A DNA stretch of 9,151 bases, from assembly GCA_943329165.2 (NCBI GenBank), contig CALQCV020000062.1:1-9151 (forward strand). Direction: 5' to 3'. Source of the DNA: Candidatus Nitrotoga sp. CP45. GTDB lineage: Bacteria; Bacteroidota; Bacteroidia; Flavobacteriales; Flavobacteriaceae. This document shows positions 1-6,814 of this stretch, one piece after another (within the stretch, counting starts at the first letter, position 1; each line of letters begins with the position of its first letter). The translations under genes and the position numbers were made by a program. A model generated the notes under the pieces. That model ran no database searches. It worked only from the letters and a program-made list of their open reading frames with translations, and was not told the origin of the DNA.

Positions 1-1
1 A

Positions 2-2761
2 ATCATCGAAGCGGGTTTGAAAGTCGTGCAAGGAAAAGGTGTCGTGAATTCCATTTCATTGAAAGAAGGGACAGCAGCGTTCATCCATCACGCTAAGTTG
101 ATAAAAAGATACGGAGCAGCAGTAATCGTAATGGCTTTCGACGAAAATGGTCAAGCCGATAATTACGAAAGACGAATTGAAATCTGCAAAAGAAGTTATG
201 ATATATTAGTAAATGAAGTTCATTTTCCAGCAGAAGATATCATCTTTGATCCGAATATTTTCCCGGTCGCCACCGGAATGGATGAGCATAAACTAAACGC
301 TTTAGATTTTTTCAGAGCTACCAAATGGATACGCGAAAATCTTCCGTATGCCGGAATTTCAGGTGGAGTTAGTAACGTTTCGTTTTCGTTCCGAGGAAAT
401 GACAAAGTGCGTGAAGCAATGCACTCTGCTTTTCTTTATCATGCCATTAAAAACGGTATGACAATGGGAATTGTAAATCCCGAAATGCTGGAGATTTATG
501 ATGAAATTGATAAAAACCTACTAGAACATGTAGAAGATGTGCTGCTGAATAGAAGAGAAGACGCAACCGAGAGATTGTTAGATCTAGCCGAAAGTTTCAA
601 AGGGGAAAGCTCCCCTCTCCTTCGGAGAGGGGCTGGGGGAGAGGCTGAATGGAGAAGTGGCTCAGTGCAGGAAAGACTGACACATTCCTTGGTAAAAGGA
701 ATTGATGAATTCATAGAAATTGATGTAGAAGAAGCAAGGGCAATATCAGATAAAGCGATTGAAGTTATAGAAATCAATTTGATGGCCGGAATGAATGTCG
801 TCGGCGATTTATTCGGAAGCGGAAAAATGTTCTTGCCCCAAGTAGTAAAATCGGCACGTGTAATGAAGAAAGCAGTTGCTTACCTATTGCCATTTATAAG
901 CCCCCCAACCCCCAACGGTGGAGTTAAGTCATCTCAACATTGGGCTACTGCTAATCCCTATAACTACGGATTGTTAAAACAATTTGCTTTAGAAATGAGA
1001 AATAAACCAACTGAAGCCGAAAAAATGCTTTGGAACGTTTTGAGCAATAAAGGAATTGGTAATAAAAAATTTAGAAGACAACATATTATTGGTGATTATA
1101 TAGCAGATTTTATCTGTTTAAAGTTAAATTTAATTATTGAAGTGGACGGAAGTATTCATCAATTACCAGAAAATCAGATAAGTGATGCTGAAAGAACAAA
1201 GTGGTTGTTATCGGAAGGTTATAGAATAATTCGTTTTACAAATGATCAAGTGTTATTTGATTTAGAAAATGTAATTAAAAAAATTAATGCAAACTTGGTA
1301 GCTCCCCCTTCGGGGGCGGGGGGGGCTGGAAAAGTCTTAATGGCAACCGTGAAAGGTGACGTACACGATATTGGTAAAAATATTGTGGCTGTAGTTTTGG
1401 GCTGCAACAATTTCGAAATCATCGACTTGGGAGTTATGGTTCCGCCGGAAAAAATTATTGCCGCTGCTGTTCAACATAATGTAGATATTATTGGTTTGAG
1501 CGGATTGATTACGCCATCGCTTGACGAAATGGTTTATCTCGCTAAGGAAATGGATAAACTGAATATCAAAATTCCGATTATGATTGGTGGTGCTACAACT
1601 TCGCGCGCGCACACTGCCGTGAAAATTGCTCCCGAATATAAAGAAACCGTAGTTCACGTAAACGATGCGTCACGTGCGGTGACTGTGGCGAGTAATTTGC
1701 TGCAATCGGAAACCAAAGTGGAATATGCCAAAACCGTTCGTGCCGAATACGATAAACTTCGCGATGGTTATTTGAATAGAAGCAAAGACAAAAACTACCA
1801 TACCATCGAAGAGGCACGTAAAAATAAATTACAATTGGATTGGGATAATTTCACTCCAGTGAAACCAAATTTCATCGGAACAAAAACTGTTGATGTTGAA
1901 TTGTCAGAACTTGTTGATTTCATTGACTGGACACCATTTTTTAGTTCGTGGGAATTGTACGGGAAATATCCAGCTATTTTGACAGATGAAGTAGTTGGCG
2001 AACAAGCCACAGTTTTATTTGCGGATGCTCAAAAAATGTTGGGTCAAATCGTTTCCGAAAAATGGCTTACTGCCAAAGGAATTCTTGGAATTTTTCCAGC
2101 AAATACAATAAACGATGATGACATAGAACTCATAACCGACAACCGACAACCGATAACTTTTCTAACTTTACGCCAACAATCCCAAAAAACAGCAGGCGCA
2201 CCAAACATAGCATTAGCTGATTTTGTTGCTCCAAAAGACAATGGAAAGCAAGATTATATAGGCTGTTTTTGTGTCACAACAGGTTTTGGTGTAGACGAAA
2301 AAGCAGCTGAATTTGAAAAGCAATTAGACGATTACAACTCGATTTTAGTAAAAGCATTAGGCGACCGATTAGCGGAAGCTTTCGCAGAATATTTACACCT
2401 TAAAGTTCGTAAAGAAATCTGGGGTTATGCATCGGATGAGCGTTTGTCAAATCAGGATTTGATAGATGAAGAATATAAAGGAATTCGTCCCGCACCAGGT
2501 TACCCTGCTTGTCCAGACCATTTGGAAAAACCAACCATTTGGAAATTATTAAACGTAGAACAGGAAATCGGAGTAAGACTAACCGAAAGTATGGCAATGT
2601 GGCCGGCATCATCGGTTTCAGGATACTATTTTGGAAATCCGGAAAGCAAGTATTTTGGACTCGGAAAAATAAAAGAAGACCAAGTTATAGATTATGCCAA
2701 AAGAAGAGGAATATCAACAGAACTAGCCACGAAATGGCTCAGTCCAAATATTGCTGATTAA
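2..2761 (+). CDS. metH: Cobalamin-dependent methionine synthase MetH, 5'-truncated by window, carrying two in-frame insertions
   Basis: Transfers the methyl group of 5-methyl-tetrahydrofolate through cobalamin to homocysteine, giving methionine in the cytoplasm. The gene enters from the left. The reading frame is open from position 2 ([12 protein letters not shown]), so the TTG at 17 is an internal Leu, not a start. Numbering from that Leu, the order is: end of the pterin-binding barrel (to about 195), cap of the B12 module (about 211-294), cobalamin domain (about 438-575) with D448-x-H450-xx-G453, whose His is the lower cobalt ligand in the family, then the AdoMet activation domain (about 600-914) with the RxxxGY motif starting at R824. 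Ends in PNIAD. Two stretches are absent from E. coli MetH as I remember it: residues 198-210 (palindromic repeat) and 295-437 (DUF559 composite). Both lie in interdomain linkers and keep frame, and the motifs on either side are intact, so the enzyme is probably functional. The homocysteine-binding part is not visible; it may lie upstream or in a separate gene. Confidence 0.96.
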   Translation: MIEAGLKVVQGKGVVNSISLKEGTAAFIHHAKLIKRYGAAVIVMAFDENGQADNYERRIEICKRSYDILVNEVHFPAEDIIFDPNIFPVATGMDEHKLNALDFFRATKWIRENLPYAGISGGVSNVSFSFRGNDKVREAMHSAFLYHAIKNGMTMGIVNPEMLEIYDEIDKNLLEHVEDVLLNRREDATERLLDLAESFKGESSPLLRRGAGGEAEWRSGSVQERLTHSLVKGIDEFIEIDVEEARAISDKAIEVIEINLMAGMNVVGDLFGSGKMFLPQVVKSARVMKKAVAYLLPFISPPTPNGGVKSSQHWATANPYNYGLLKQFALEMRNKPTEAEKMLWNVLSNKGIGNKKFRRQHIIGDYIADFICLKLNLIIEVDGSIHQLPENQISDAERTKWLLSEGYRIIRFTNDQVLFDLENVIKKINANLVAPPSGAGGAGKVLMATVKGDVHDIGKNIVAVVLGCNNFEIIDLGVMVPPEKIIAAAVQHNVDIIGLSGLITPSLDEMVYLAKEMDKLNIKIPIMIGGATTSRAHTAVKIAPEYKETVVHVNDASRAVTVASNLLQSETKVEYAKTVRAEYDKLRDGYLNRSKDKNYHTIEEARKNKLQLDWDNFTPVKPNFIGTKTVDVELSELVDFIDWTPFFSSWELYGKYPAILTDEVVGEQATVLFADAQKMLGQIVSEKWLTAKGILGIFPANTINDDDIELITDNRQPITFLTLRQQSQKTAGAPNIALADFVAPKDNGKQDYIGCFCVTTGFGVDEKAAEFEKQLDDYNSILVKALGDRLAEAFAEYLHLKVRKEIWGYASDERLSNQDLIDEEYKGIRPAPGYPACPDHLEKPTIWKLLNVEQEIGVRLTESMAMWPASSVSGYYFGNPESKYFGLGKIKEDQVIDYAKRRGISTELATKWLSPNIAD
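608..646. repeat. Solitary GC-rich palindromic (REP-like) repeat inserted in frame in the metH linker
   Basis: A 39-nt element starting AGCTCCCC and ending GGCT. It contains a perfect 9-bp stem (612-620 with 624-632) around a TTC loop, followed by a second G-rich block (635-644). It encodes [13 protein letters not shown] between the pterin and cap domains. Its layout (C-rich arm, TTC loop, G-rich arm, short spacer, G-rich block, CT) matches the repeats at both ends of the DUF559 composite 250 bp downstream. GAA occurs immediately before (605-607) and immediately after (647-649), possibly a 3-bp target duplication. All six reading frames through it are free of stop codons. Confidence 0.85.
899..925 (-). 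repeat. Left terminal inverted repeat of the DUF559 composite
   Basis: A C-rich 27-mer running from AGCCCCCC to GTGGAGTT. It holds a 5-bp stem with one mismatch (909-913 with 917-921) around an AAC loop, the same position as the TTC loop in the sister repeats. It reads in the opposite orientation to the copies at 608 and 1300. In metH it encodes SPPTPNGGV. Confidence 0.75.
971..1297 (+). other. DUF559 (PD-(D/E)XK superfamily) nuclease-like domain embedded in MetH
   Basis: MetH residues 319-427 match the DUF559 family of small endonuclease-like proteins related to very-short-patch-repair nucleases. Signposts are the N-terminal [14 protein letters not shown] helix, the [15 protein letters not shown] strand, the [11 protein letters not shown] strand and the C-terminal [13 protein letters not shown] strand. 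The residues expected for metal-dependent cleavage in this superfamily are present: D364, then E375 and D377 in the ExD motif, followed by H381. The domain therefore does not look decayed. It has no obvious start of its own; the Met codon at 995 is internal to the domain, so it is probably made as part of MetH unless processed. Catalysis and any role in moving the flanking repeats are inferred. Confidence 0.85.
1300..1327 (+). repeat. Right terminal repeat of the DUF559 composite
   Basis: A 28-mer beginning AGCTCCCC and ending GGCT, with a perfect 5-bp stem (1304-1308 with 1312-1316) around TTC, then C and eight G. It starts and ends like the solitary repeat at 608-646 and is the inverted partner of 899-925. 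It encodes APPSGAGGA just before the cobalamin domain. Confidence 0.8.
2135..2155. repeat. Heptanucleotide tandem repeat inside metH activation domain
   Basis: Three consecutive 7-nt units, ACCGACA, ACCGACA and ACCGATA, followed by AC. The 21 nt equal seven codons (TDNRQPI), so the array is frame-neutral. It falls in the loop between DDIEL and the conserved LRQQ segment, where E. coli MetH has unrelated sequence of similar length. Confidence 0.7.
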
Positions 2762-2797
2762 ATCCCAAATCCTAATTCATAAATACTAAATTTAAAA

Positions 2798-3754
2798 ATG
2801 AAAGTAACGCAACACATAGAAAACGCTGACGGAAAACCTTTGTTTTCGTTTGAAATTTTGCCACCATTAAAAGGACAAAACATCCAATCTATTTTTGATA
2901 GTATTGATCCGCTGATGGAATTTAATCCGCCATTTATTGATGTGACCTACCATCGCGAAGAGTATGAATATAAAGAATTGCCGAGTGGGTTGCTCGAAAA
3001 GAAAATTGTTAAGAAACGACCAGGAACTGTTGGTATTTGTGCAGCCATACAAAATAAATATTCGGTTGACGCAATACCTCATATTCTTTGTGGTGGATTT
3101 ACAAAGGAAGATACTGAGAATTTATTGATTGATTTAGATTTCCTTGGTATTGATAATGTTGTGGCACTAAGAGGTGATGCATTGAAAAACGAAACCTATT
3201 TCAAACCTGAAAAAGACGGAAATGAATATGCAACGGATTTGGTTCTTCAGATTCGCAATTTGAATAAAGGTAGTTACCTTGATGAGGATTTGACAAACTC
3301 GGCTTGTACCAATTTTTGTATTGGAGTTTCTGGCTATCCTGAAAAGCATATGGAAGCACCAAGTTTGGATAGCGATATTCATTTCTTAAAACAAAAAATA
3401 AAAAACGGTGCTGATTATATCATTACACAAATGTTTTTCGACAATCAAAAGTTCTTCGATTTTACAGATAAATGCAGAGCAGCTGGAATTACAGTACCCA
3501 TTATTCCGGGACTAAAACCTATTGCTACTAAAAAGCAATTAAATTTAATTCCGCATCGATTTTCATTAGAATTACCCGATGATTTGATTATGGCAGTAGT
3601 GAAAGCTAAAGACAATGATGCCGTAAAACAAATTGGCATTGAATGGTGTATTGCCCAAAGTAAAGAACTGCTTGCTGCAGGAATTCCTGTTTTGCATTAT
3701 TATTCTATGGGAAAAGCAGAGAACATTAAGTCGATTGCAAAAGAAATTTTTTAA
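2798..3754 (+). CDS. metF: Methylenetetrahydrofolate reductase
   Basis: Reduces 5,10-methylene-tetrahydrofolate to 5-methyl-tetrahydrofolate with an FAD cofactor, producing the methyl donor consumed by MetH. The 318-residue protein is close to the usual bacterial length of about 300. Family landmarks are FSFEILPP near the N-terminus (E19 at the position of the catalytic Glu of E. coli MetF), ALRGDALKN with D127 in the flavin-contacting loop, ITQMFFDNQKFFDF, and PIIPGLKPIATKKQL. The ATG at 2798 follows an A/T-rich tract (ATTTAAAA) without a Shine-Dalgarno, as is normal in Bacteroidota. It lies 36 bp after the metH stop with no terminator between, so the two genes are probably co-transcribed as a methionine-pathway unit. 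Nothing looks truncated. Confidence 0.96.
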   Translation: MKVTQHIENADGKPLFSFEILPPLKGQNIQSIFDSIDPLMEFNPPFIDVTYHREEYEYKELPSGLLEKKIVKKRPGTVGICAAIQNKYSVDAIPHILCGGFTKEDTENLLIDLDFLGIDNVVALRGDALKNETYFKPEKDGNEYATDLVLQIRNLNKGSYLDEDLTNSACTNFCIGVSGYPEKHMEAPSLDSDIHFLKQKIKNGADYIITQMFFDNQKFFDFTDKCRAAGITVPIIPGLKPIATKKQLNLIPHRFSLELPDDLIMAVVKAKDNDAVKQIGIEWCIAQSKELLAAGIPVLHYYSMGKAENIKSIAKEIF

Positions 3755-3789
3755 AATAAATGAAAATTTCGATGCTGAATCTAATCCGT

Positions 3790-3797
3790 TATATTTG
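3790..3797 (+). promoter_or_regulatory. Predicted Bacteroidota-type promoter (-7 element)
   Basis: TATATTTG matches the TAnnTTTG -7 consensus of Flavobacterium/Bacteroides promoters. It lies 18 nt before the acyloxyacyl hydrolase ATG and just after metF ends. About 20 nt upstream is only a partial -33 match (TTTC rather than TTTG). It suggests the envelope gene pair starts its own transcript. Confidence 0.55.
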
Positions 3798-3815
3798 TGC
3801 GTTTTAAAATTTAGC

Positions 3816-4904
3816 ATGAAGAAAACACACCTGCTTTTTTTATTGTGCAGCCTTACAGTTTTTGGTCAGAATACTAATCCTTTTTCGGTGGAAGCTTCTA
3901 TTTTAAGGGGCAATACCTTACCTCACACCGAAGATATGTACCCTTTAGTAAATGGACATCCGCAAGGTTTTATGGTGACGGTTGTCAACAGGACGGATGG
4001 TTCTAAAGAATGGCATCAGCCTTATAATTATCCAGATTATGGAGGTTATTTTTTATACCAGGATTTTAAAAGCCAGCCTTTGGGTCAAAACTATTCTCTT
4101 GGAGCCTTGTATAATTTTTATTTTTGGAAGAGGCATTTGCAATTCAAACTCGGGCAGGGAATTGCCTACACAACCAATCCTTATGACAAGGAAGATAATA
4201 GCAAAAACAAAGCATTTGGAAGCCGTTTAATGGGGAATACCAATATAGGATTGGCTTATGACAATCAGTCCCTTTTTAAAAATATTGGCTTTCATGCTGG
4301 AATTTTATTTACACATTACTCCAATGGAAGAATAAAATCTCCCAACAGTAGTGTCAATACATATCTGCTGAATTTGGGTTTTAATTATAATTTATCCGAA
4401 GATTTTAAACGCCAGCAAGACACTACTTTAGTCAAGAAATTATATAAGGAACCCATTCGCTATAACTTTGTTTTACGAGCGGGAATTAATGAAAATCCGA
4501 TTATTAATAGCGGCCAATTCCCTTTTTACCATATAAGTTTTTATGCGGATAAGCGTATCAATAGAAAATCGACTTTGCAGTTGGGAACCGAATTGTTTTT
4601 GACAAAATCCATACAGGAATATATTAAATATTACTCGGTAGCCTATCCGGAAGAAAATATTAGCCCAAATACTGATTACAAGAGAGTCGGAATTTTTGTT
4701 GGACACGAATTAATGATTAAACGTATTTCGCTCGAAACACAAATTGGTTTTTATGTTTATGAACCTTTTAAAAAGGACATTCCAGTATATGACAGAGTCG
4801 GCATTAAATATTATTTCACTAATAATCTTTTTGGTGGATTTACGATAAAAACGCATTTTTTTTTAGCGGAAGCTTTAGAATTTGGAATTGGATACAGACT
4901 TTAA
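3816..4904 (+). CDS. PagL-like acyloxyacyl hydrolase (lipid A deacylase family), outer membrane
   Basis: A 362-residue predicted outer-membrane beta-barrel protein. The ATG at 3816 was chosen because it begins a clean signal peptide (MKKTHLLFLLCSLTVFGQ, likely cleaved near FGQ); the frame is open further upstream, but that would overlap metF. The middle resembles the PagL/acyloxyacyl hydrolase family, which removes the 3-O-linked acyl chain from lipid A: aromatic, alternating strands (GGYFLYQDF, YNFYFWKRHLQFKLGQG) and the H167-Y-S169-N170 motif. His and Ser at that spacing are the catalytic pair in Pseudomonas PagL. The residue 14 after the His, Glu in PagL as I recall it, is N181 here. The protein is about twice the length of PagL, as in many Bacteroidota homologues, and ends in a strand closing with YRL, typical of barrels. 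It is followed after 10 bp by a lipoprotein gene. Family assignment is fairly sure; the substrate is not. Confidence 0.8.
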   Translation: MKKTHLLFLLCSLTVFGQNTNPFSVEASILRGNTLPHTEDMYPLVNGHPQGFMVTVVNRTDGSKEWHQPYNYPDYGGYFLYQDFKSQPLGQNYSLGALYNFYFWKRHLQFKLGQGIAYTTNPYDKEDNSKNKAFGSRLMGNTNIGLAYDNQSLFKNIGFHAGILFTHYSNGRIKSPNSSVNTYLLNLGFNYNLSEDFKRQQDTTLVKKLYKEPIRYNFVLRAGINENPIINSGQFPFYHISFYADKRINRKSTLQLGTELFLTKSIQEYIKYYSVAYPEENISPNTDYKRVGIFVGHELMIKRISLETQIGFYVYEPFKKDIPVYDRVGIKYYFTNNLFGGFTIKTHFFLAEALEFGIGYRL

Positions 4905-4914
4905 AAAAAAAGCT

Positions 4915-5664
4915 ATGAGGAAATTTTCATTATTGATCGTTTTATTTTTGGCACTCACCGCTTGCGAAAAACCAAGTGATTGTTTCGAAAGCTCAGGCCC
5001 AACAATTACCAAAGAAGTTGCTGTTCAACCTTTCAAAAAAATAAAAGTATATCGCGGTATTGAAGTAGTCATTACAGAGGGAAGTGAATACAAAGTCGAG
5101 ATTGTTGCTGGTTCCAATTTCATTGATAATGTGGAAGTAAGACAAAATGGAGACCAGCTTATATTTAAGGATGATGTGAGTTGTAATTGGGTTCGGGCCT
5201 ATGGCAACACCAAGATTTTGGTAACAACACCAACCCTCGAAGAAATCTATTCAAAAACCGATAGGAATATTAGTTCTAATGGTGTGTTGACGTTTCCTTA
5301 TATAAGTTTTGTTGCCATGGACAAAGATGGTGATGGAGAAAGTGGCGTAGGAACAGGTGATTTTATTCTTAATGTAAATAATGATTATTTGAATATTGCT
5401 AACAATAATGTATCCCGGTTTTATCTTTCCGGACAGACCAATACAGCAAATTTTAATTTCTATTTTGGTGATGGAAGAATAGAGGCTCAGAATTTAACAG
5501 CCCAAAATATTATTGTATACCATCGAGGCTCGAATGACATGGTAGTAAATCCTATTCAAAGTATTTCAGGAACAATGAATAGTACGGGGAATATCATTTT
5601 AAAAAATGTGCCTCCAATTGTTCAGGTAGAAGAATTATACCAGGGAAGAGTCGTTTATCCTTAA
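4915..5664 (+). CDS. Lipoprotein with GIN domain (DUF2807, putative autotransporter adhesin head-like)
   Basis: A 249-residue predicted lipoprotein. The ATG at 4915 begins a type II signal peptide (MRKFSLLIVLFLALTAC) with lipobox LTAC and the lipidated Cys at 17; the frame extends upstream to an ATG at 4882, which would overlap the preceding gene and bury the signal. The mature part is a repetitive beta-rich region typical of DUF2807/GIN proteins: PFKKIKVYRGIEVVITEG, then short strand repeats with conserved Asn/Asp/Gly turns (FILNVNNDYLNIANNN, TANFNFYFGDG). These are thought to form a beta-helix at the cell envelope; no enzymatic activity is known. Only 10 bp separate it from the PagL-like gene, so they are almost certainly one transcript. 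The Asp/Gly-rich DKDGDGESG stretch (around 5320) is reminiscent of a calcium-binding loop but is probably just a turn. Confidence 0.82.
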   Translation: MRKFSLLIVLFLALTACEKPSDCFESSGPTITKEVAVQPFKKIKVYRGIEVVITEGSEYKVEIVAGSNFIDNVEVRQNGDQLIFKDDVSCNWVRAYGNTKILVTTPTLEEIYSKTDRNISSNGVLTFPYISFVAMDKDGDGESGVGTGDFILNVNNDYLNIANNNVSRFYLSGQTNTANFNFYFGDGRIEAQNLTAQNIIVYHRGSNDMVVNPIQSISGTMNSTGNIILKNVPPIVQVEELYQGRVVYP

Positions 5665-5681
5665 CTTATAGTTGACAGTCA

Positions 5682-5728
5682 CAGTCGCAGTTTTCAGATT
5701 TTTTCACTGTTAACTGCGAACGCGACTG
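5682..5728. terminator. Possible bidirectional terminator between convergent genes
   Basis: In the 68-bp gap between the convergent lipoprotein gene and gldA, CAGTCGC (5682-5688) pairs with GCGACTG (5722-5728). AGTT (5689-5692) can then pair with AACT (5712-5715) across a bulge. The loop contains a T-run (5698-5704). A 6-nt quasi-repeat (CAGTCA, CAGTCG) leads into the left arm. It is irregular for an intrinsic terminator, so this call is tentative. Confidence 0.35.
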
Positions 5729-5732
5729 AAGA

Positions 5733-6632
5733 CTACTTCTTCGTTTTCTCTCTGAAAATTTGCTCCAAGTTCTTGCTTTTCAAACTAATTTGCAACGTTT
5801 TGAGTCCGTTGTCATGAGCAAAATCAAACACTTTCGGGCGCATATCATCTTCGGTGGTAAACGTTAATGTCCAAAGATTTGCACTAGTGTTTTTATAAGA
5901 TTTTATATTGGGCAAACGTGCTAATAAAGTTTCTTCAACCGTTTTGTCAAATTCAACTTCAATGATTTGCTCTTTTTCATCCGAAACTAATTTGTCCAAT
6001 TTTTTATCAGTTACGATTTTGCCGTTGTCAATAATAATTACTCTGTCGCAAATCGCTTCTACTTCCTGCATAATATGTGTTGATAGAAAAACAGTTTTGT
6101 CTTTCCCAACGTTTTTAATTACGTTTCTGATTTCCACCAATTGATTTGGATCAAGTCCTGTTGTAGGTTCATCCAAAATCAAAACATCAGGATTGTGAAG
6201 CAAAGCGGTTGCCAAACCCACACGCTGACGGAAACCTTTCGATAATTGACTAATTTTTTTATGGCTTTCAGGCGATAAACCCGTCAGTTGAATGACTTCT
6301 TCGATACGAGATTTCGAAACTTTATATACATCAGCATTGAATGCCAAATATTCGCGAACATATAAATCCAAATACAACGGATTGTGTTCTGGCAAATACC
6401 CAATCGAAAGCTGCACCGCTTTTTGATTCTCGGTTACGTCATTTCCGTTAATGGTAGCGCTGCCTTCATCTGCCTTCAGAAAGGTGGTCAAAATTTTCAT
6501 TAAAGTAGATTTTCCAGCGCCATTTGGACCAAGAAAACCAACAATTTCTCCTTTTTTGATGGAGAAAGAGACACTGTCCAAAGCCTTTTGGTCTCCGAAA
6601 CTTTTGGAAATATTTTGAACTTCTATCGACAT
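5733..6632 (-). CDS. gldA: Gliding motility-associated ABC transporter ATP-binding protein GldA
   Basis: The cytoplasmic ATPase subunit of the GldA-GldF-GldG ABC transporter, which is required for or linked to gliding motility in Flavobacterium. The 299-residue protein shows all nucleotide-binding elements: Walker A GPNGAGKST (35-43), the Q-loop region GYLPEH with Glu at 82 as in CcmA/NatA-like ATPases, signature LSKGF (130-134), Walker B VLILDEP (150-156) with catalytic E155, and the H-loop H186 in LSTHIMQE. The C-terminal 90 residues are the extra domain typical of this subfamily. The long LPEHNPLYLDLYVREYLAFNADVYKV stretch is highly characteristic of flavobacterial GldA. The start MSIEVQNISKSFG fits homologues. 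The permease genes gldF and gldG are not in this window, consistent with gldA standing alone in Flavobacterium johnsoniae. It is transcribed towards the lipoprotein gene and has its own upstream promoter. Confidence 0.93.
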   Translation of the reverse strand: MSIEVQNISKSFGDQKALDSVSFSIKKGEIVGFLGPNGAGKSTLMKILTTFLKADEGSATINGNDVTENQKAVQLSIGYLPEHNPLYLDLYVREYLAFNADVYKVSKSRIEEVIQLTGLSPESHKKISQLSKGFRQRVGLATALLHNPDVLILDEPTTGLDPNQLVEIRNVIKNVGKDKTVFLSTHIMQEVEAICDRVIIIDNGKIVTDKKLDKLVSDEKEQIIEVEFDKTVEETLLARLPNIKSYKNTSANLWTLTFTTEDDMRPKVFDFAHDNGLKTLQISLKSKNLEQIFREKTKK

Positions 6633-6649
6633 AACTGAAATATTTACCG

Positions 6650-6657
6650 CAAATGTA
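6650..6657 (-). promoter_or_regulatory. Predicted gldA promoter (-7 element)
   Basis: On the minus strand this reads TACATTTG, a perfect match to TAnnTTTG, 17 nt before the gldA ATG. Transcription would start about 10 nt upstream of the start codon. The expected -33 TTTG is not clear; an A/T-rich tract is there instead. Confidence 0.5.
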
Positions 6658-6748
6658 AACAGAAAAAAATTTGGTTTATTATTTTTTAGAGTTCTGTTGG
6701 TTTTTTTGTGGAAATCAATTTTGAAACAATGATATAAATTGATATATA

Positions 6749-6814
6749 AACCATTAAGGAATTAAGAGCCATTAAGGTTTATATTTCTTAATGAACCTTA
6801 ATTTCTTAATGGTT
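6749..6814. repeat. Long imperfect hairpin repeat built from CCATTAAGG-type units
   Basis: Two 32-nt arms (6749-6780 and 6783-6814) are inverted complements at 25 of 32 positions, separated by a 2-nt loop. The left arm itself contains CCATTAAGG twice (6751-6759, 6769-6777); the right arm has the matching CCTTAAT/CTTAATGG units. It is AT-rich with no coding potential. It lies between the divergent gldA promoter and a peptidase gene remnant. It looks like an interspersed intergenic repeat; whether it acts as a terminator, an RNA stabiliser or a non-autonomous element cannot be told from one copy. Confidence 0.75.

Larger units (their letters stand above)
899..1327 (+). mobile_element. Candidate nuclease-bearing repeat element (DUF559 flanked by inverted palindromic repeats) within metH
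   Basis: This 429-nt segment (exactly 143 codons) interrupts metH between the cap helix ending AVAYLLPFI and the cobalamin domain starting [15 protein letters not shown]. That is the point where E. coli MetH has only a short linker. The ends are inverted copies of one repeat: 899-925 reverse-complemented aligns with 1300-1327 at 21 of 28 columns, with the outermost bases AGCCCCCC and GGGGGGCT mirroring each other. Between them is a full DUF559 nuclease-like domain. Boundaries, inverted ends and frame are seen directly; mobility is inferred. No convincing target duplication is visible (ATA on the left, GGA on the right). It could also be described as a domain insertion fixed in this lineage. 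Confidence 0.72.

Noticed and set aside
17..19. TTG at 17 as the metH start codon
   Set aside because: The frame is open to position 2 and the upstream codons (IIEAGL) match the MetH family, so the gene simply continues to the left.
496..777. Minus-strand ORF across the first palindromic repeat in metH
   Set aside because: It is a shadow of metH kept open by the stop-free repeat; no family resemblance and no start signals.
899..1327. Intein in MetH
   Set aside because: No Cys/Ser at the start with an HN-plus-Cys/Ser/Thr end, no intein blocks, and the flanks are low-complexity repeat translations, so protein splicing is not supported.
3633..3815. N-terminal extension of the acyloxyacyl hydrolase upstream of 3816
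   Set aside because: It would overlap metF out of frame and hide a clean signal peptide beginning at 3816.
4882..4914. Earlier ATG for the GIN-domain lipoprotein
   Set aside because: It overlaps the end of the preceding gene and places charged residues ahead of the lipoprotein signal; ATG 4915 gives a textbook lipobox.
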